Origin: Gemmatimonadota bacterium
GTDB taxonomy: Bacteria; Gemmatimonadota; Gemmatimonadetes; Gemmatimonadales; Gemmatimonadaceae
Reading direction: 5' to 3'
DNA: 7,331 bases
Assembly (NCBI GenBank): GCA_003222065.1
Contig: QHUV01000186.1
Coordinates: forward strand, 1-7,331
Shown here: in pieces, positions 1 to 6,529 of the stretch
Position numbering within the stretch: the first letter of the stretch is position 1
Layout of the letters: every line of letters starts with the position of its first letter
Made by a program: the position numbers and the translations under genes
The notes under the pieces: generated by a model
Databases searched by the model: none
The model's input: only the letters and a program-made list of their open reading frames with translations
Told to the model about the DNA's origin: nothing

Positions 1-213
1 TTCGTCGAGAGGGTGCCACTCGTCGCGCCGGATGGCGAGCCACTCCGGCTCGAGTTCGAGAGCTTTCTGGATGCGGTGCGAGGCAAGACTCAGGTGATTG
101 TCACCGGTGAAGACGGTCGCGAGGCGCTAGCGGTGGCTCTCACGATCGTTACCGAGATCGAGCGGACGCTCCCGTCCCTCGCGGCGGGCACGCAGGTCGC
201 CGCCGGTGCGTGA
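1..213 (+). CDS. Gfo/Idh/MocA-type oxidoreductase, C-terminal fragment
   Basis: Only the last 70 codons are present; the reading frame is open at the window edge and stops with TGA at 211-213. The tail has the look of the C-terminal end of Gfo/Idh/MocA NAD(P)-dependent sugar oxidoreductases: a PLRLEFESFLDAVRGK stretch, then VTGEDGREALAVALTIV, a helix that in this family closes the alpha/beta substrate domain. The Rossmann NAD domain would lie upstream and cannot be seen. The gene overlaps lpxB by 8 bases, so it very likely belongs to the lipid A operon. In Acidithiobacillus and Leptospira a member of this family, GnnA, oxidises the 3-OH of UDP-GlcNAc so that GnnB can aminate it, and gnnA lies near lpxA/lpxB. 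A GnnA role is an inference from position; another sugar dehydrogenase is possible. Family call fairly sure, substrate unknown. Confidence 0.72.
   Translation, partial: FVERVPLVAPDGEPLRLEFESFLDAVRGKTQVIVTGEDGREALAVALTIVTEIERTLPSLAAGTQVAAGA
206..213 (+). other. 8-base stop/start overlap, oxidoreductase to lpxB
   Basis: GTGCGTGA contains the GTG start of lpxB and the TGA stop of the preceding gene in another frame. Such overlaps usually mean translational coupling within one mRNA. The same octamer with ATG in place of GTG occurs at the lpxK start. Confidence 0.8.
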
Positions 214-1342
214 CATTCTCTTTGTCGCCGGCGAAGCGTCCGGCGACCTTCATGCAGCCGGCGTAGCGCACGAACTCCGCGCGCGCAACGCAGCCTTTCG
301 GCTGGTGGGCATCGGTGGCGACGAGATGCGCGCTGCCGGCGTTCACCTTATCGAGCATGTCGAGCGGCTCGCGGTGATGGGCTTTGTCGAAGTACTGCGA
401 CACGTTCCGAAACACTGGGCCTTACTCCGCGCGCTGGGGCGTCGCATACGCAGTGGCAATACGGCGCTCCTTGTGCTCATCGACTATCCCGGCTTCAACA
501 TGAAGCTCGCGGCACAGGCGTACGCCGCTGACGTCCCGGTCCTGTACTACATCACGCCGCAAGTCTGGGCGTGGGGCGCGGCACGATTGGCGAAGCTGGC
601 ACAGACAGTAACTCGGGCGGCGGTAATTCTGCCATTCGAGGAGAAGCTGCTGCGCGACCACGGCGTGCCGGCGACTTTCGTTGGGCATCCGCTGTTGGAC
701 CGCGCCGAGCGCTTGCCGACGCGAAGCGATTCGCGAGCGCAACTCGGCGTGCCTAACGAGGCACCGATGCTGGCATTGTTTCCAGGAAGCCGCGCCCAGG
801 AGATCGCGCGGCATCTCGATGCCTTCGTGTCGACTGCTCGAGAGTTGGAGCGCCGCATTCACGGTTTGCGGGTGGTAGTGAGCGCGGCACCGCACGTGCA
901 ATTGGATGTGCGAGGCTGCCCGTACCCAATCGTTAGGTCTGCGTCGTTCACGGTGCTGCGCGCCGCTGACGCCGCGATGTGCAAGAGCGGCACGACGACC
1001 CTCGAGGCTGCCGTCGCGGGATGTCCTCTCGTCGTCGCCTATCGCACGAACGCCCTGACGTACGCCGCGGCCCGCCGCTTGGTGAAGATCCCTCACATCG
1101 GGCTCGTCAACGTCGTCGCCGGAAAGGAAGTCGCACCCGAATTCGTGCAGGCCGCGCTCGCGCCGAACGCGGTGGCCGACGCGCTCGAGCCGCTCCTCGA
1201 TCGCCAGAGTGCGCGGCGAGCCCGTATGATCGTCGAGCTGGAGCGGGTACGGGAGTCGCTCGGCACGCCCGGAGCGGCGCGGCGCGTGGCGGCGATGGCT
1301 CTCGAGCTCGCGACAGCGGACGCACGCAGAGCGGCCAGTTGA
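206..1342 (+). CDS. lpxB: Lipid A disaccharide synthase LpxB
   Basis: LpxB is a GT19 glycosyltransferase acting at the inner membrane. It joins UDP-2,3-diacylglucosamine to 2,3-diacylglucosamine 1-phosphate (lipid X), giving the beta-1,6 disaccharide of lipid A and UDP. The 378-residue length is normal for the family. Visible signatures in order: AGEASGDLHAAG at 8-19, IGGDEMRAAG at 36-45, VMGF at 57-60, IDYPGFN at 92-98 (its Asp93 matches the family's essential Asp), ITPQVWAWG at 116-124, the VGHPLLD segment at 159-165, FPGSRAQEI at 192-200 and KSGTTTLEA at 260-268 in the nucleotide-sugar half, then PHIGLVN at 296-302. The start is GTG at 206, chosen because the family's N-terminal strand begins at once (RDILFVAGEASGD). 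It overlaps the upstream gene by 8 bases and its TGA overlaps the next start, so it is mid-operon. The call is secure. Confidence 0.97.
   Translation: MRDILFVAGEASGDLHAAGVAHELRARNAAFRLVGIGGDEMRAAGVHLIEHVERLAVMGFVEVLRHVPKHWALLRALGRRIRSGNTALLVLIDYPGFNMKLAAQAYAADVPVLYYITPQVWAWGAARLAKLAQTVTRAAVILPFEEKLLRDHGVPATFVGHPLLDRAERLPTRSDSRAQLGVPNEAPMLALFPGSRAQEIARHLDAFVSTARELERRIHGLRVVVSAAPHVQLDVRGCPYPIVRSASFTVLRAADAAMCKSGTTTLEAAVAGCPLVVAYRTNALTYAAARRLVKIPHIGLVNVVAGKEVAPEFVQAALAPNAVADALEPLLDRQSARRARMIVELERVRESLGTPGAARRVAAMALELATADARRAAS
1339..1342 (+). other. 4-base stop/start overlap, lpxB to DUF374 gene
   Basis: TTGA joins a TTG start in one frame to the TGA stop of lpxB in another. This geometry is a main reason for placing the acyltransferase start here. 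No in-frame ATG or GTG lies close by upstream of the conserved region; the next in-frame TTG is at 1414. Confidence 0.5.
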
Positions 1343-2031
1343 GGCGATCTGTCGGTGGAACGCCGGGCGCCATAACACACGCCGGCCACGCCGATCAGGA
1401 TCGCGAGCGCAAGTTGCGCTGGACGGTCCGCCTTGGCGTGCCGCTCGTGCGAACGCTCGGCCGGAGCTGGCGGATACGTGTTATGAACGACGCGGGTGTC
1501 GTTGCGCTACGGCGCGCGAAGGACCCGATCGTCTTTGCACTCTGGCATGGCGACATGCTGCCGCTGCTCTATCAACATCGCGACGAAGGAGTCTCGGTGC
1601 TCATCAGTGAGCATCGCGATGGCGAGCTGATCGCCCGGGTCGCCGTGTCGTTAGGGTTTCGGACGGTGCGCGGCTCGACGTCGCGTGGGGCGAGTCGGGC
1701 TCTCGTGGGACTCTCACGCGAACTGGAAGCAGGCCGTGACGTCGCGATCACGCCGGACGGCCCGCGCGGACCTGCGCGTTCGTTTGCGCCCGGTGCGCTG
1801 ATCGCAGCGCAGCGCGCGGGCGCGCCGATCATTGCGGTCGGCGTCTCGGTCAGGAAAGCATGGCGGCTACGGACGTGGGACAGGTTCCTGATTCCAAAGG
1901 CATTCGCCCGCGTGAGCATCGCCTACTCAGATCCGATGCAGGTCGAGTCAACGAGCCCGCGCGCTGCAGCGGCAGAGACATCTCGCTTCCAGTCCCTGAT
2001 GTTGGACGTGGAGCGGCTGGCTGATGCGTGA
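1339..2031 (+). CDS. DUF374 lysophospholipid acyltransferase-like protein; candidate LpxJ-type lipid A acyltransferase
   Basis: This 230-residue protein belongs to the DUF374 branch of the PlsC/LPLAT acyltransferase superfamily. With the TTG start as residue 1, signatures are FALWHGDMLPLL at 66-77, LISEHRDGELIARV at 88-101, VRGSTSRGASRAL at 110-122, AITPDGPRGP at 136-145 (the acyl-acceptor region, like the FPEG motif of PlsC), GAPIIAVGV at 161-169 and WDRFLIPK at 180-187. It lies between lpxB and lpxK, overlapping the first by 4 bases and the second by 8. This points to acylation of a lipid A precursor. DUF374 proteins include LpxJ of Helicobacter/Campylobacter, a late lipid A acyltransferase that does not need Kdo on its substrate. 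The start is uncertain: TTG at 1339 forms a TTGA overlap with the lpxB stop, while TTG at 1414 would give 205 residues. The frame stays open back to 979, but that part only shadows lpxB. Family sure, substrate inferred. Confidence 0.88.
   Translation: MRRSVGGTPGAITHAGHADQDRERKLRWTVRLGVPLVRTLGRSWRIRVMNDAGVVALRRAKDPIVFALWHGDMLPLLYQHRDEGVSVLISEHRDGELIARVAVSLGFRTVRGSTSRGASRALVGLSRELEAGRDVAITPDGPRGPARSFAPGALIAAQRAGAPIIAVGVSVRKAWRLRTWDRFLIPKAFARVSIAYSDPMQVESTSPRAAAAETSRFQSLMLDVERLADA
2008..2031 (+). promoter_or_regulatory. lpxK translation start region: weak SD plus 8-base overlap
   Basis: GTGGAG at 2008-2013 resembles a Shine-Dalgarno sequence but sits 10 bases before the ATG at 2024, which is rather far. 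ATGCGTGA at 2024-2031 holds both the lpxK start and the TGA stop of the DUF374 gene, suggesting coupled translation. Confidence 0.45.
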
Positions 2032-3067
2032 CGTGGTGGAGCGAGTATGGTTCGGCGATGACATTCTCGCTCGCGCGGCGCGGGTAGCGCTCGCACCGTC
2101 AGAAGCATTGTACCGCGTCTCGATGGGCGTGCGCGAGGCCCTGTACGACGCCGGCGTGCTGGCGACGCACGATCCGGTGCTGCCCACGCTGAGCGTCGGG
2201 AACGTCACGGTTGGCGGCACAGGGAAGACACCGGTCGCGGCGTGGATCGCGACCGAGCTCGTAGAGCGTGGAGAGCGCCCTGGTATCGTGCTGCGGGGCT
2301 ACGGCGACGATGAGCCGCTCGTCCACGCGCGTCTCAATCCGACGGTACCAGTCATTGTTGCGCCGGATCGCGTGGCCGGGATTGTGATGGCTCGAGACAA
2401 AGGGGCAACGGTCGCCGTACTGGACGACGCTTTCCAGCATCGGCGCGTTTCGCGTGCCGCCGATCTGGTACTCGTCAGCGCCGACCGGTGGGCACCGTCG
2501 CCCCGGTTGCTGCCGGCTGGTCCGTGGCGTGAACCCCTCGGCGCGCTGCGTCGAGCAACGATCATTCTGGTGACACGTAAAGCGGCGACCGATGCCGATG
2601 TCGATGCAGTCAATAGCGCGTTGTCTGCCGCGGCGCCGCGAATTCCGCGTTCAACGGTACGACTCGAGCCAGCGTCCCTCCGACGAGCGTCCACTGTAGG
2701 CGACGACGCCACGCAACGGCCGTTGTCGGACATCGCGGGACGCGCGGTTCGGGTCATTACCGCTATCGGCGATCCGCGCGCCTTCGTGCAACAGCTCCGA
2801 GCACTCGGGGGCCACGTCGAGGCCGATGTGTACCCCGATCATCATCGATTCGAGCCGGAAGAAATCGTTCGGTTCGCGAAGTCCATAGCGTCCGACGGTC
2901 TCGCCGTCTGCACGTTGAAAGATGCCGTCAAGGTTGGCGACCGATGGCCTCGCGAAGCGCCGACGTTATGGTATGTTTCTCAGCGCGTTAGCGTCGAGCG
3001 CGGAGTCGGCGGTGTCGAACACATCCTTGATGAACTCACCCGACCGCGCGGCCGTCGCGAGCGATAG
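2024..3067 (+). CDS. lpxK: Tetraacyldisaccharide 4'-kinase LpxK
   Basis: LpxK is a membrane-associated P-loop kinase that uses ATP to phosphorylate the 4' position of the tetraacyl disaccharide 1-phosphate made by LpxB, giving lipid IVA. The 347-residue length is usual. Seen in order: an amphipathic N-terminal helix region, SVGNVTVGGTGKTP at 57-70 (Walker A with the family's GN-x-x-VGGTGKTP form), VLRGYGDDEP at 89-98, VLDDAFQHRR at 132-141, LLPAGPWREPL at 162-172, TAIGDPRAF at 246-254, DVYPDHHRF at 268-276 and CTLKDAVKV at 296-304. The DD and DHH motifs carry the catalytic Asp/His pair described for Aquifex LpxK. The family's usual DDGFQH reads DDAFQH here. The ATG at 2024 overlaps the previous stop by 8 bases; a GTGGAG at 2008-2013 may serve as a distant ribosome binding site. 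The Kdo transferase gene waaA often lies nearby in other genomes but is absent from this block. Confidence 0.96.
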   Translation: MRDVVERVWFGDDILARAARVALAPSEALYRVSMGVREALYDAGVLATHDPVLPTLSVGNVTVGGTGKTPVAAWIATELVERGERPGIVLRGYGDDEPLVHARLNPTVPVIVAPDRVAGIVMARDKGATVAVLDDAFQHRRVSRAADLVLVSADRWAPSPRLLPAGPWREPLGALRRATIILVTRKAATDADVDAVNSALSAAAPRIPRSTVRLEPASLRRASTVGDDATQRPLSDIAGRAVRVITAIGDPRAFVQQLRALGGHVEADVYPDHHRFEPEEIVRFAKSIASDGLAVCTLKDAVKVGDRWPREAPTLWYVSQRVSVERGVGGVEHILDELTRPRGRRER

Positions 3068-3115
3068 GCCTCTGCGACGCCACATCCGCTTTGTCTCGCC
3101 AGAATCCATCCACTC

Positions 3116-4423
3116 ATGGCAACCGACCTTCGACTTCCCACCGATAGAATAGTCCGCCCGGACAAAGATCGCTTCCTCAATGAGGAGAACCCGTTCGAGG
3201 CGATGATGTCCCGCTTTGACCGGGCCGCCGAGTTGCTCGACCTCGAGCCGGGACTGTACAAGGTGCTGCGGCATCCCGAGAAGCAGATCACGGTGTCTGT
3301 ACCGACCATGATGGACAACGGGGAAGTCGAGGTCTTTACCGGCTACCGCGTCTTGTACAACACCTCGCGCGGACCGGCAAAGGGCGGCATTCGGTTCGAC
3401 CTGCAGGTGACGCTCGAAGAGGTGAAGGCGCTGGCAGCCTGGATGACATGGAAATGCGCAGTCGTGAATCTGCCCTTCGGCGGCTCCAAGGGCGGAGTCG
3501 TTTGTGATCCCTTCAAGCTCAGCGCGGGCGAGCTGGAGCGGCTCACACGACGCTACACGGCCGGCATCATCGCCACGCTCGGTCCAGACTCCGACGTGCC
3601 AGCGCCCGACGTGAACACCAATGAGCGTGTCATGGCGTGGGTGATGGACACCTACTCAATGCACATGCGACACACGGTGACGGCCGTCGTCACTGGCAAG
3701 CCCGTGGAGATGGGTGGGTCGCTCGGGCGTCGCGAAGCAACGGGTCGCGGCTGCATGATCGTCACAAAGGAAGCGCTGAAGCACCTGGGCATGCCGGTGC
3801 AGGGCACGACGGTCGCGATTCAGGGGTTTGGAAACGTGGGCTCGATCGCCGCGCAGCTGTTGCAGAAGGAAGGCTGCAAGATCGTGGCGATCAGCGACAA
3901 GAGCGGCGCGTACTACAACAAGGCTGGCATCGATCTCTCCGAGGCGTTGGCGCACGTGAAGCAACATCGCGGCCTGGAAGGATTCCGCGGCGGCGACCAA
4001 CTGAGCAATGAGGATTTGCTAACGCTCGACGTCGATGTGTTGCTGCCGGCCGCGCTCGAGAATGTCATCACGAGCAAGAACGCATCGAAGGTTCGCGCGC
4101 GCGTGATCTGCGAGGGCGCCAACGGACCGACGACGGCGGGCGCTGACTCGGTGCTCGACGAGAAGGGGATCTTTGTCATCCCGGACATTCTCGCCAATGC
4201 CGGTGGTGTAACGGTCTCGTACTTCGAGTGGGTGCAAGATCGCGGCGGCTACTTCTGGGACGAGGCGACGGTCAACAATCGCCTCACCGAGATCATGACG
4301 CGAAGCTTCAACGACGTGCTTCAGCTATCGAAGCAGCACAAAGTGAACATGCGCACGGCGGCGTACATGCTCTCGATCAGTCGCGTCGCGACCGTTCATC
4401 GACTGCGCGGCATTTACGCTTGA
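3116..4423 (+). CDS. Glutamate dehydrogenase, hexameric small-subunit type
   Basis: This cytosolic enzyme interconverts glutamate with 2-oxoglutarate and ammonia using NAD(P). The 435 residues fit the hexameric ~50 kDa class. The substrate domain shows [10 protein letters not shown] at 86-95, [18 protein letters not shown] at 110-127 and PAPDVNT at 162-168. Lys89, Lys113, Lys125 and Asp165 fall at the same numbers as the substrate-binding and catalytic residues I recall for the Clostridium symbiosum enzyme. The nucleotide domain has QGFGNVG at 236-242 (GxGxxG) and SDKSG at 260-264; this does not settle NAD versus [19 protein letters not shown] at 361-375 and a C-terminal helix close the protein. 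A gap of 48 bases separates it from lpxK, so it may have its own promoter, but I see no clear -35/-10 or Shine-Dalgarno before the ATG. It is metabolically unrelated to its neighbours. Enzyme call secure; cofactor and gene name (gdhA or gluD) left open. Confidence 0.96.
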   Translation: MATDLRLPTDRIVRPDKDRFLNEENPFEAMMSRFDRAAELLDLEPGLYKVLRHPEKQITVSVPTMMDNGEVEVFTGYRVLYNTSRGPAKGGIRFDLQVTLEEVKALAAWMTWKCAVVNLPFGGSKGGVVCDPFKLSAGELERLTRRYTAGIIATLGPDSDVPAPDVNTNERVMAWVMDTYSMHMRHTVTAVVTGKPVEMGGSLGRREATGRGCMIVTKEALKHLGMPVQGTTVAIQGFGNVGSIAAQLLQKEGCKIVAISDKSGAYYNKAGIDLSEALAHVKQHRGLEGFRGGDQLSNEDLLTLDVDVLLPAALENVITSKNASKVRARVICEGANGPTTAGADSVLDEKGIFVIPDILANAGGVTVSYFEWVQDRGGYFWDEATVNNRLTEIMTRSFNDVLQLSKQHKVNMRTAAYMLSISRVATVHRLRGIYA

Positions 4424-4459
4424 GGCGCGCATTCGAGACACGCGTGGCGTAGCACGCAG

Positions 4460-4924
4460 GTGCGCATCGTCGTCGCCGTCGTCGGCAAGCCGCGAGACGC
4501 GGCACTGGCGGCGGCGATTCGCGACTACGAGGCCCGAGCGACCCGCTACTGGCCGCTCGAGGTTCGCGAAGTGCGTGAGGAGTCGGGTCGATCGCTATCC
4601 GCGCAGCAGGTGCGGGATCGAGAGAGTGAGCGCCTTGCGAGCGCCGTGCCCGCAGGCGCGCACGTCGTGTCTTGCGAGCTGGGCGGTCTCGCGATGAGCT
4701 CGGAAGCGTTCGCGCAGTGGCTGCAGAGACGGCGAGAGGAGGCTAAGGATGTCGTGTTCCTCATCGGGGGCGCACACGGCCTTGGCGAGTCGACTCAACG
4801 GGTGACGTCGACACGTCTCGCACTGGCGCCGTGGACGCTGCCTCACGAGGTCGCTCGACTCGTTCTCGCGGAGCAGCTCTATCGCGCCGGGACGATCGTG
4901 CGGCGAGAGCCTTACCACAAGTGA
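4460..4924 (+). CDS. rlmH: 23S rRNA (pseudouridine1915-N3)-methyltransferase RlmH
   Basis: RlmH is a small SPOUT-class (trefoil knot) methyltransferase. It uses S-adenosylmethionine to methylate N3 of pseudouridine 1915 in helix 69 of 23S rRNA, on the assembled 70S ribosome. The 154-residue length is almost that of the E. coli protein (155). Diagnostic parts are the strand MRIVVAVVGKPRD at the N terminus, FLIGGAHGLGE at 100-110 (the SAM-binding GGxxGL loop), TLPHEVARLVLAEQLYRA at 126-143 (the knot and dimer helix) and the C-terminal PYHK, matching the PYHRE end of E. coli RlmH that contributes to the active site. The GTG at 4460 was chosen because the protein then begins exactly where the family does. 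It lies 36 bases after the glutamate dehydrogenase stop and 10 bases before bshC, with no strong Shine-Dalgarno. Call secure. Confidence 0.96.
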   Translation: MRIVVAVVGKPRDAALAAAIRDYEARATRYWPLEVREVREESGRSLSAQQVRDRESERLASAVPAGAHVVSCELGGLAMSSEAFAQWLQRRREEAKDVVFLIGGAHGLGESTQRVTSTRLALAPWTLPHEVARLVLAEQLYRAGTIVRREPYHK

Positions 4925-4934
4925 CGGTGTTGCC

Positions 4935-6518
4935 GTGACACTGCCGCGCGTCATCAGGGAGCCGCTCGGCGGGTCTCCTCTCTCGAGCGCGGCGCAGCGC
5001 GGAGAGTTGTCGCAGTGGTACATTCCGCGACCGCGGAACGTCGGGGACTGGCGAGCCTACTTGCAGCGCGTCAGCCAACCTCATGACACGGGGGCGTGGC
5101 TGGCCAACCTTGCCCCGGCGCTCGGCCCAACCGGCGCGGCGAAGGAACGCCTCGATCGCGTGGTGGAAACGCGCGGCGTCGTCATCAGCACCGGGCAACA
5201 GGCAGCACTTTTCGGAGGGCCGCTTTACACGCTGGTTAAAGCTCTCGCCGCGCTCGCGCTTGCCGACGTGCTGCAGCGCGAGACGGGAATCTCGACCGTC
5301 CCGGTGTTTTGGGCGGCGACGGATGATGCCGATTTCGAGGAGGCGAGCAGCGCGAGCATCGCTGTCGTCGGAGGAGTTCGTACGTTGCGATTGGCGTCTC
5401 CTTCCCACGCCGGTGTGGCGATGAACGACCTGCCGATGCCCAGCGTCGAGCAGCTTGTCGACGAATTGGGAGAGGCCTGTGGATCGACGATTGAGCCACA
5501 GGCGCTGGATCTCGTGCGTGAGTGCTACAGATCGACCGCCACCCTGGGCGCGGCTTACGTCACACACCTGCGGGGCCTGTTGGCGCCGTTAGGCATCGCC
5601 GTGCTCGACGCCTCTCATCCTGGCGTGCGCAATGCCGCGGAACCCGTGCTGCTTCGAGCACTGGAGTCAGCGGCTCAGGTAGAGCGCGCTCTGCGGCAGC
5701 GATTCGATGCGATTCGCGCCGCGGGACATACGCCGCAAGTGGACCACGTGCCCGAGCTATCGCTGGTGTTTGCGGGCGGAGCAGGACAGGAGAAGCGCCG
5801 CGTACCCGTGCGAGAGGCGGCGACGACGGCAGCACGCCGGCCAGCGGAAGTTTTATCCGCCAACGTGCTGCTCCGCCCGATTGTTGAGCGTTTCATCATG
5901 CCGAGCGCGGCATACGTCGCCGGCCCGGGGGAGCTCGCCTATTTCGCCCAGGTCGGGGCCGTGGCGGCGGCGCTGGATCTTCCGACACCACTGGCGATGC
6001 CGCGTTGGTCGGTGACGATCCTTGAGCCGCGCATTGAGCGATTGCTGAACCAGCTCGGCGCGTCCCCGGACGACCTACGCGATCCACACCAGATCGAGAC
6101 GCGGCTCGCTCGGGAGTCGGTGCCGGAGGAAGTAAGCGACTCCTTGCGCCGGCTGCGGCATGACTTGGAGTCGGACGTCGCAGCGCTAGAAGTCTCCGAC
6201 GGTGACGAACTCATTCCGCCGGCGTCTCTGCAAGGATTGAGGCGATCGCTCCTCCATCGCGTCGAGCGAACGGAGCGGCGCTACCTTGCGGCAATGAAGC
6301 GTCGCGAGACGAAATTGATGCGTGACGTGGGCACGGCGGCCGCCGCCCTATACCCCGGCGGCAAGCGCCAGGAGAGAGTACTCAATTTTGTTCCGTTTCT
6401 TGCGCGCTATGGCCAGTCGCTATTGGACCTCATGCGGCGTGAGGCCGAAAGTCACGCCACGGCCCAGGTCGGAGCGACGGTGTCCGCGACGGCCACGCCC
6501 GTCGCCGAACGCGTGTGA
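4935..6518 (+). CDS. bshC: Bacillithiol biosynthesis cysteine-adding enzyme BshC
   Basis: BshC catalyses the last step of bacillithiol synthesis, joining cysteine to glucosaminyl-malate made by BshA and BshB in the cytosol. The 527 residues match the family (about 540 in Bacillus). Recognisable segments are an N-terminal WYIPRPRNVGDW stretch at 28-39, VISTGQQAALFGGPLYTLVK at 83-102, PVFWAATDDADFEE at 123-136, VLDASHPGVRNAAEPVL at 223-239, NVLLRPIVERFIMPSAAYV at 310-328 with AGPGELAYFAQV at 329-340, MPRWSVTILEPR at 355-366, a charged, coiled-coil-like helical region from about 390 to 470, and the closing LYPGGKRQERVLNFVPFL at 472-489. The segment between about 280 and 310 looks shorter than in typical BshC proteins, by my recollection. 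The last 20 residues are a low-complexity Ala/Thr/Val tail. The GTG at 4935 lies 10 bases after rlmH. bshA and bshB are not in the window. Family call firm. Confidence 0.94.
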   Translation: MTLPRVIREPLGGSPLSSAAQRGELSQWYIPRPRNVGDWRAYLQRVSQPHDTGAWLANLAPALGPTGAAKERLDRVVETRGVVISTGQQAALFGGPLYTLVKALAALALADVLQRETGISTVPVFWAATDDADFEEASSASIAVVGGVRTLRLASPSHAGVAMNDLPMPSVEQLVDELGEACGSTIEPQALDLVRECYRSTATLGAAYVTHLRGLLAPLGIAVLDASHPGVRNAAEPVLLRALESAAQVERALRQRFDAIRAAGHTPQVDHVPELSLVFAGGAGQEKRRVPVREAATTAARRPAEVLSANVLLRPIVERFIMPSAAYVAGPGELAYFAQVGAVAAALDLPTPLAMPRWSVTILEPRIERLLNQLGASPDDLRDPHQIETRLARESVPEEVSDSLRRLRHDLESDVAALEVSDGDELIPPASLQGLRRSLLHRVERTERRYLAAMKRRETKLMRDVGTAAAALYPGGKRQERVLNFVPFLARYGQSLLDLMRREAESHATAQVGATVSATATPVAERV

Positions 6519-6529
6519 CGTCAACGGCC

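Noticed and set aside
979..1338. Open frame running upstream of the acyltransferase start, inside lpxB
   Set aside because: It is the +1 shadow of lpxB in GC-rich DNA; its translation is Arg/Gly-rich low complexity without similarity to the DUF374 family, whose conserved part starts only after about 1410.
422..1378. 318-codon antisense open frame opposite lpxB
   Set aside because: Arg/His-rich translation with no recognisable motif, fully opposite a clearly conserved gene; typical of high-GC codon bias.
2022..2036. 15-base identical sequence at 2022-2036 and 6316-6330
   Set aside because: Both copies are in coding sequence around a Met-Arg-Asp-Val codon run; no flanking similarity, so probably chance in biased GC-rich DNA.
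3053..3079. Inverted repeat CGTCGC / GCGACG after the lpxK end, possible terminator
   Set aside because: Stem of only 6 pairs, 15-base loop, starts inside the lpxK coding end, and no T tract follows.
4424..4459. Possible promoter or terminator between glutamate dehydrogenase and rlmH
   Set aside because: The 36 bases hold only short GC-rich complementary bits (CGCGT/ACGCG) and no T tract or convincing -10/-35 pair.
4761..5567. 268-codon antisense open frame across the end of rlmH and the start of bshC
   Set aside because: No family features, and it spans two well-supported genes on the other strand.
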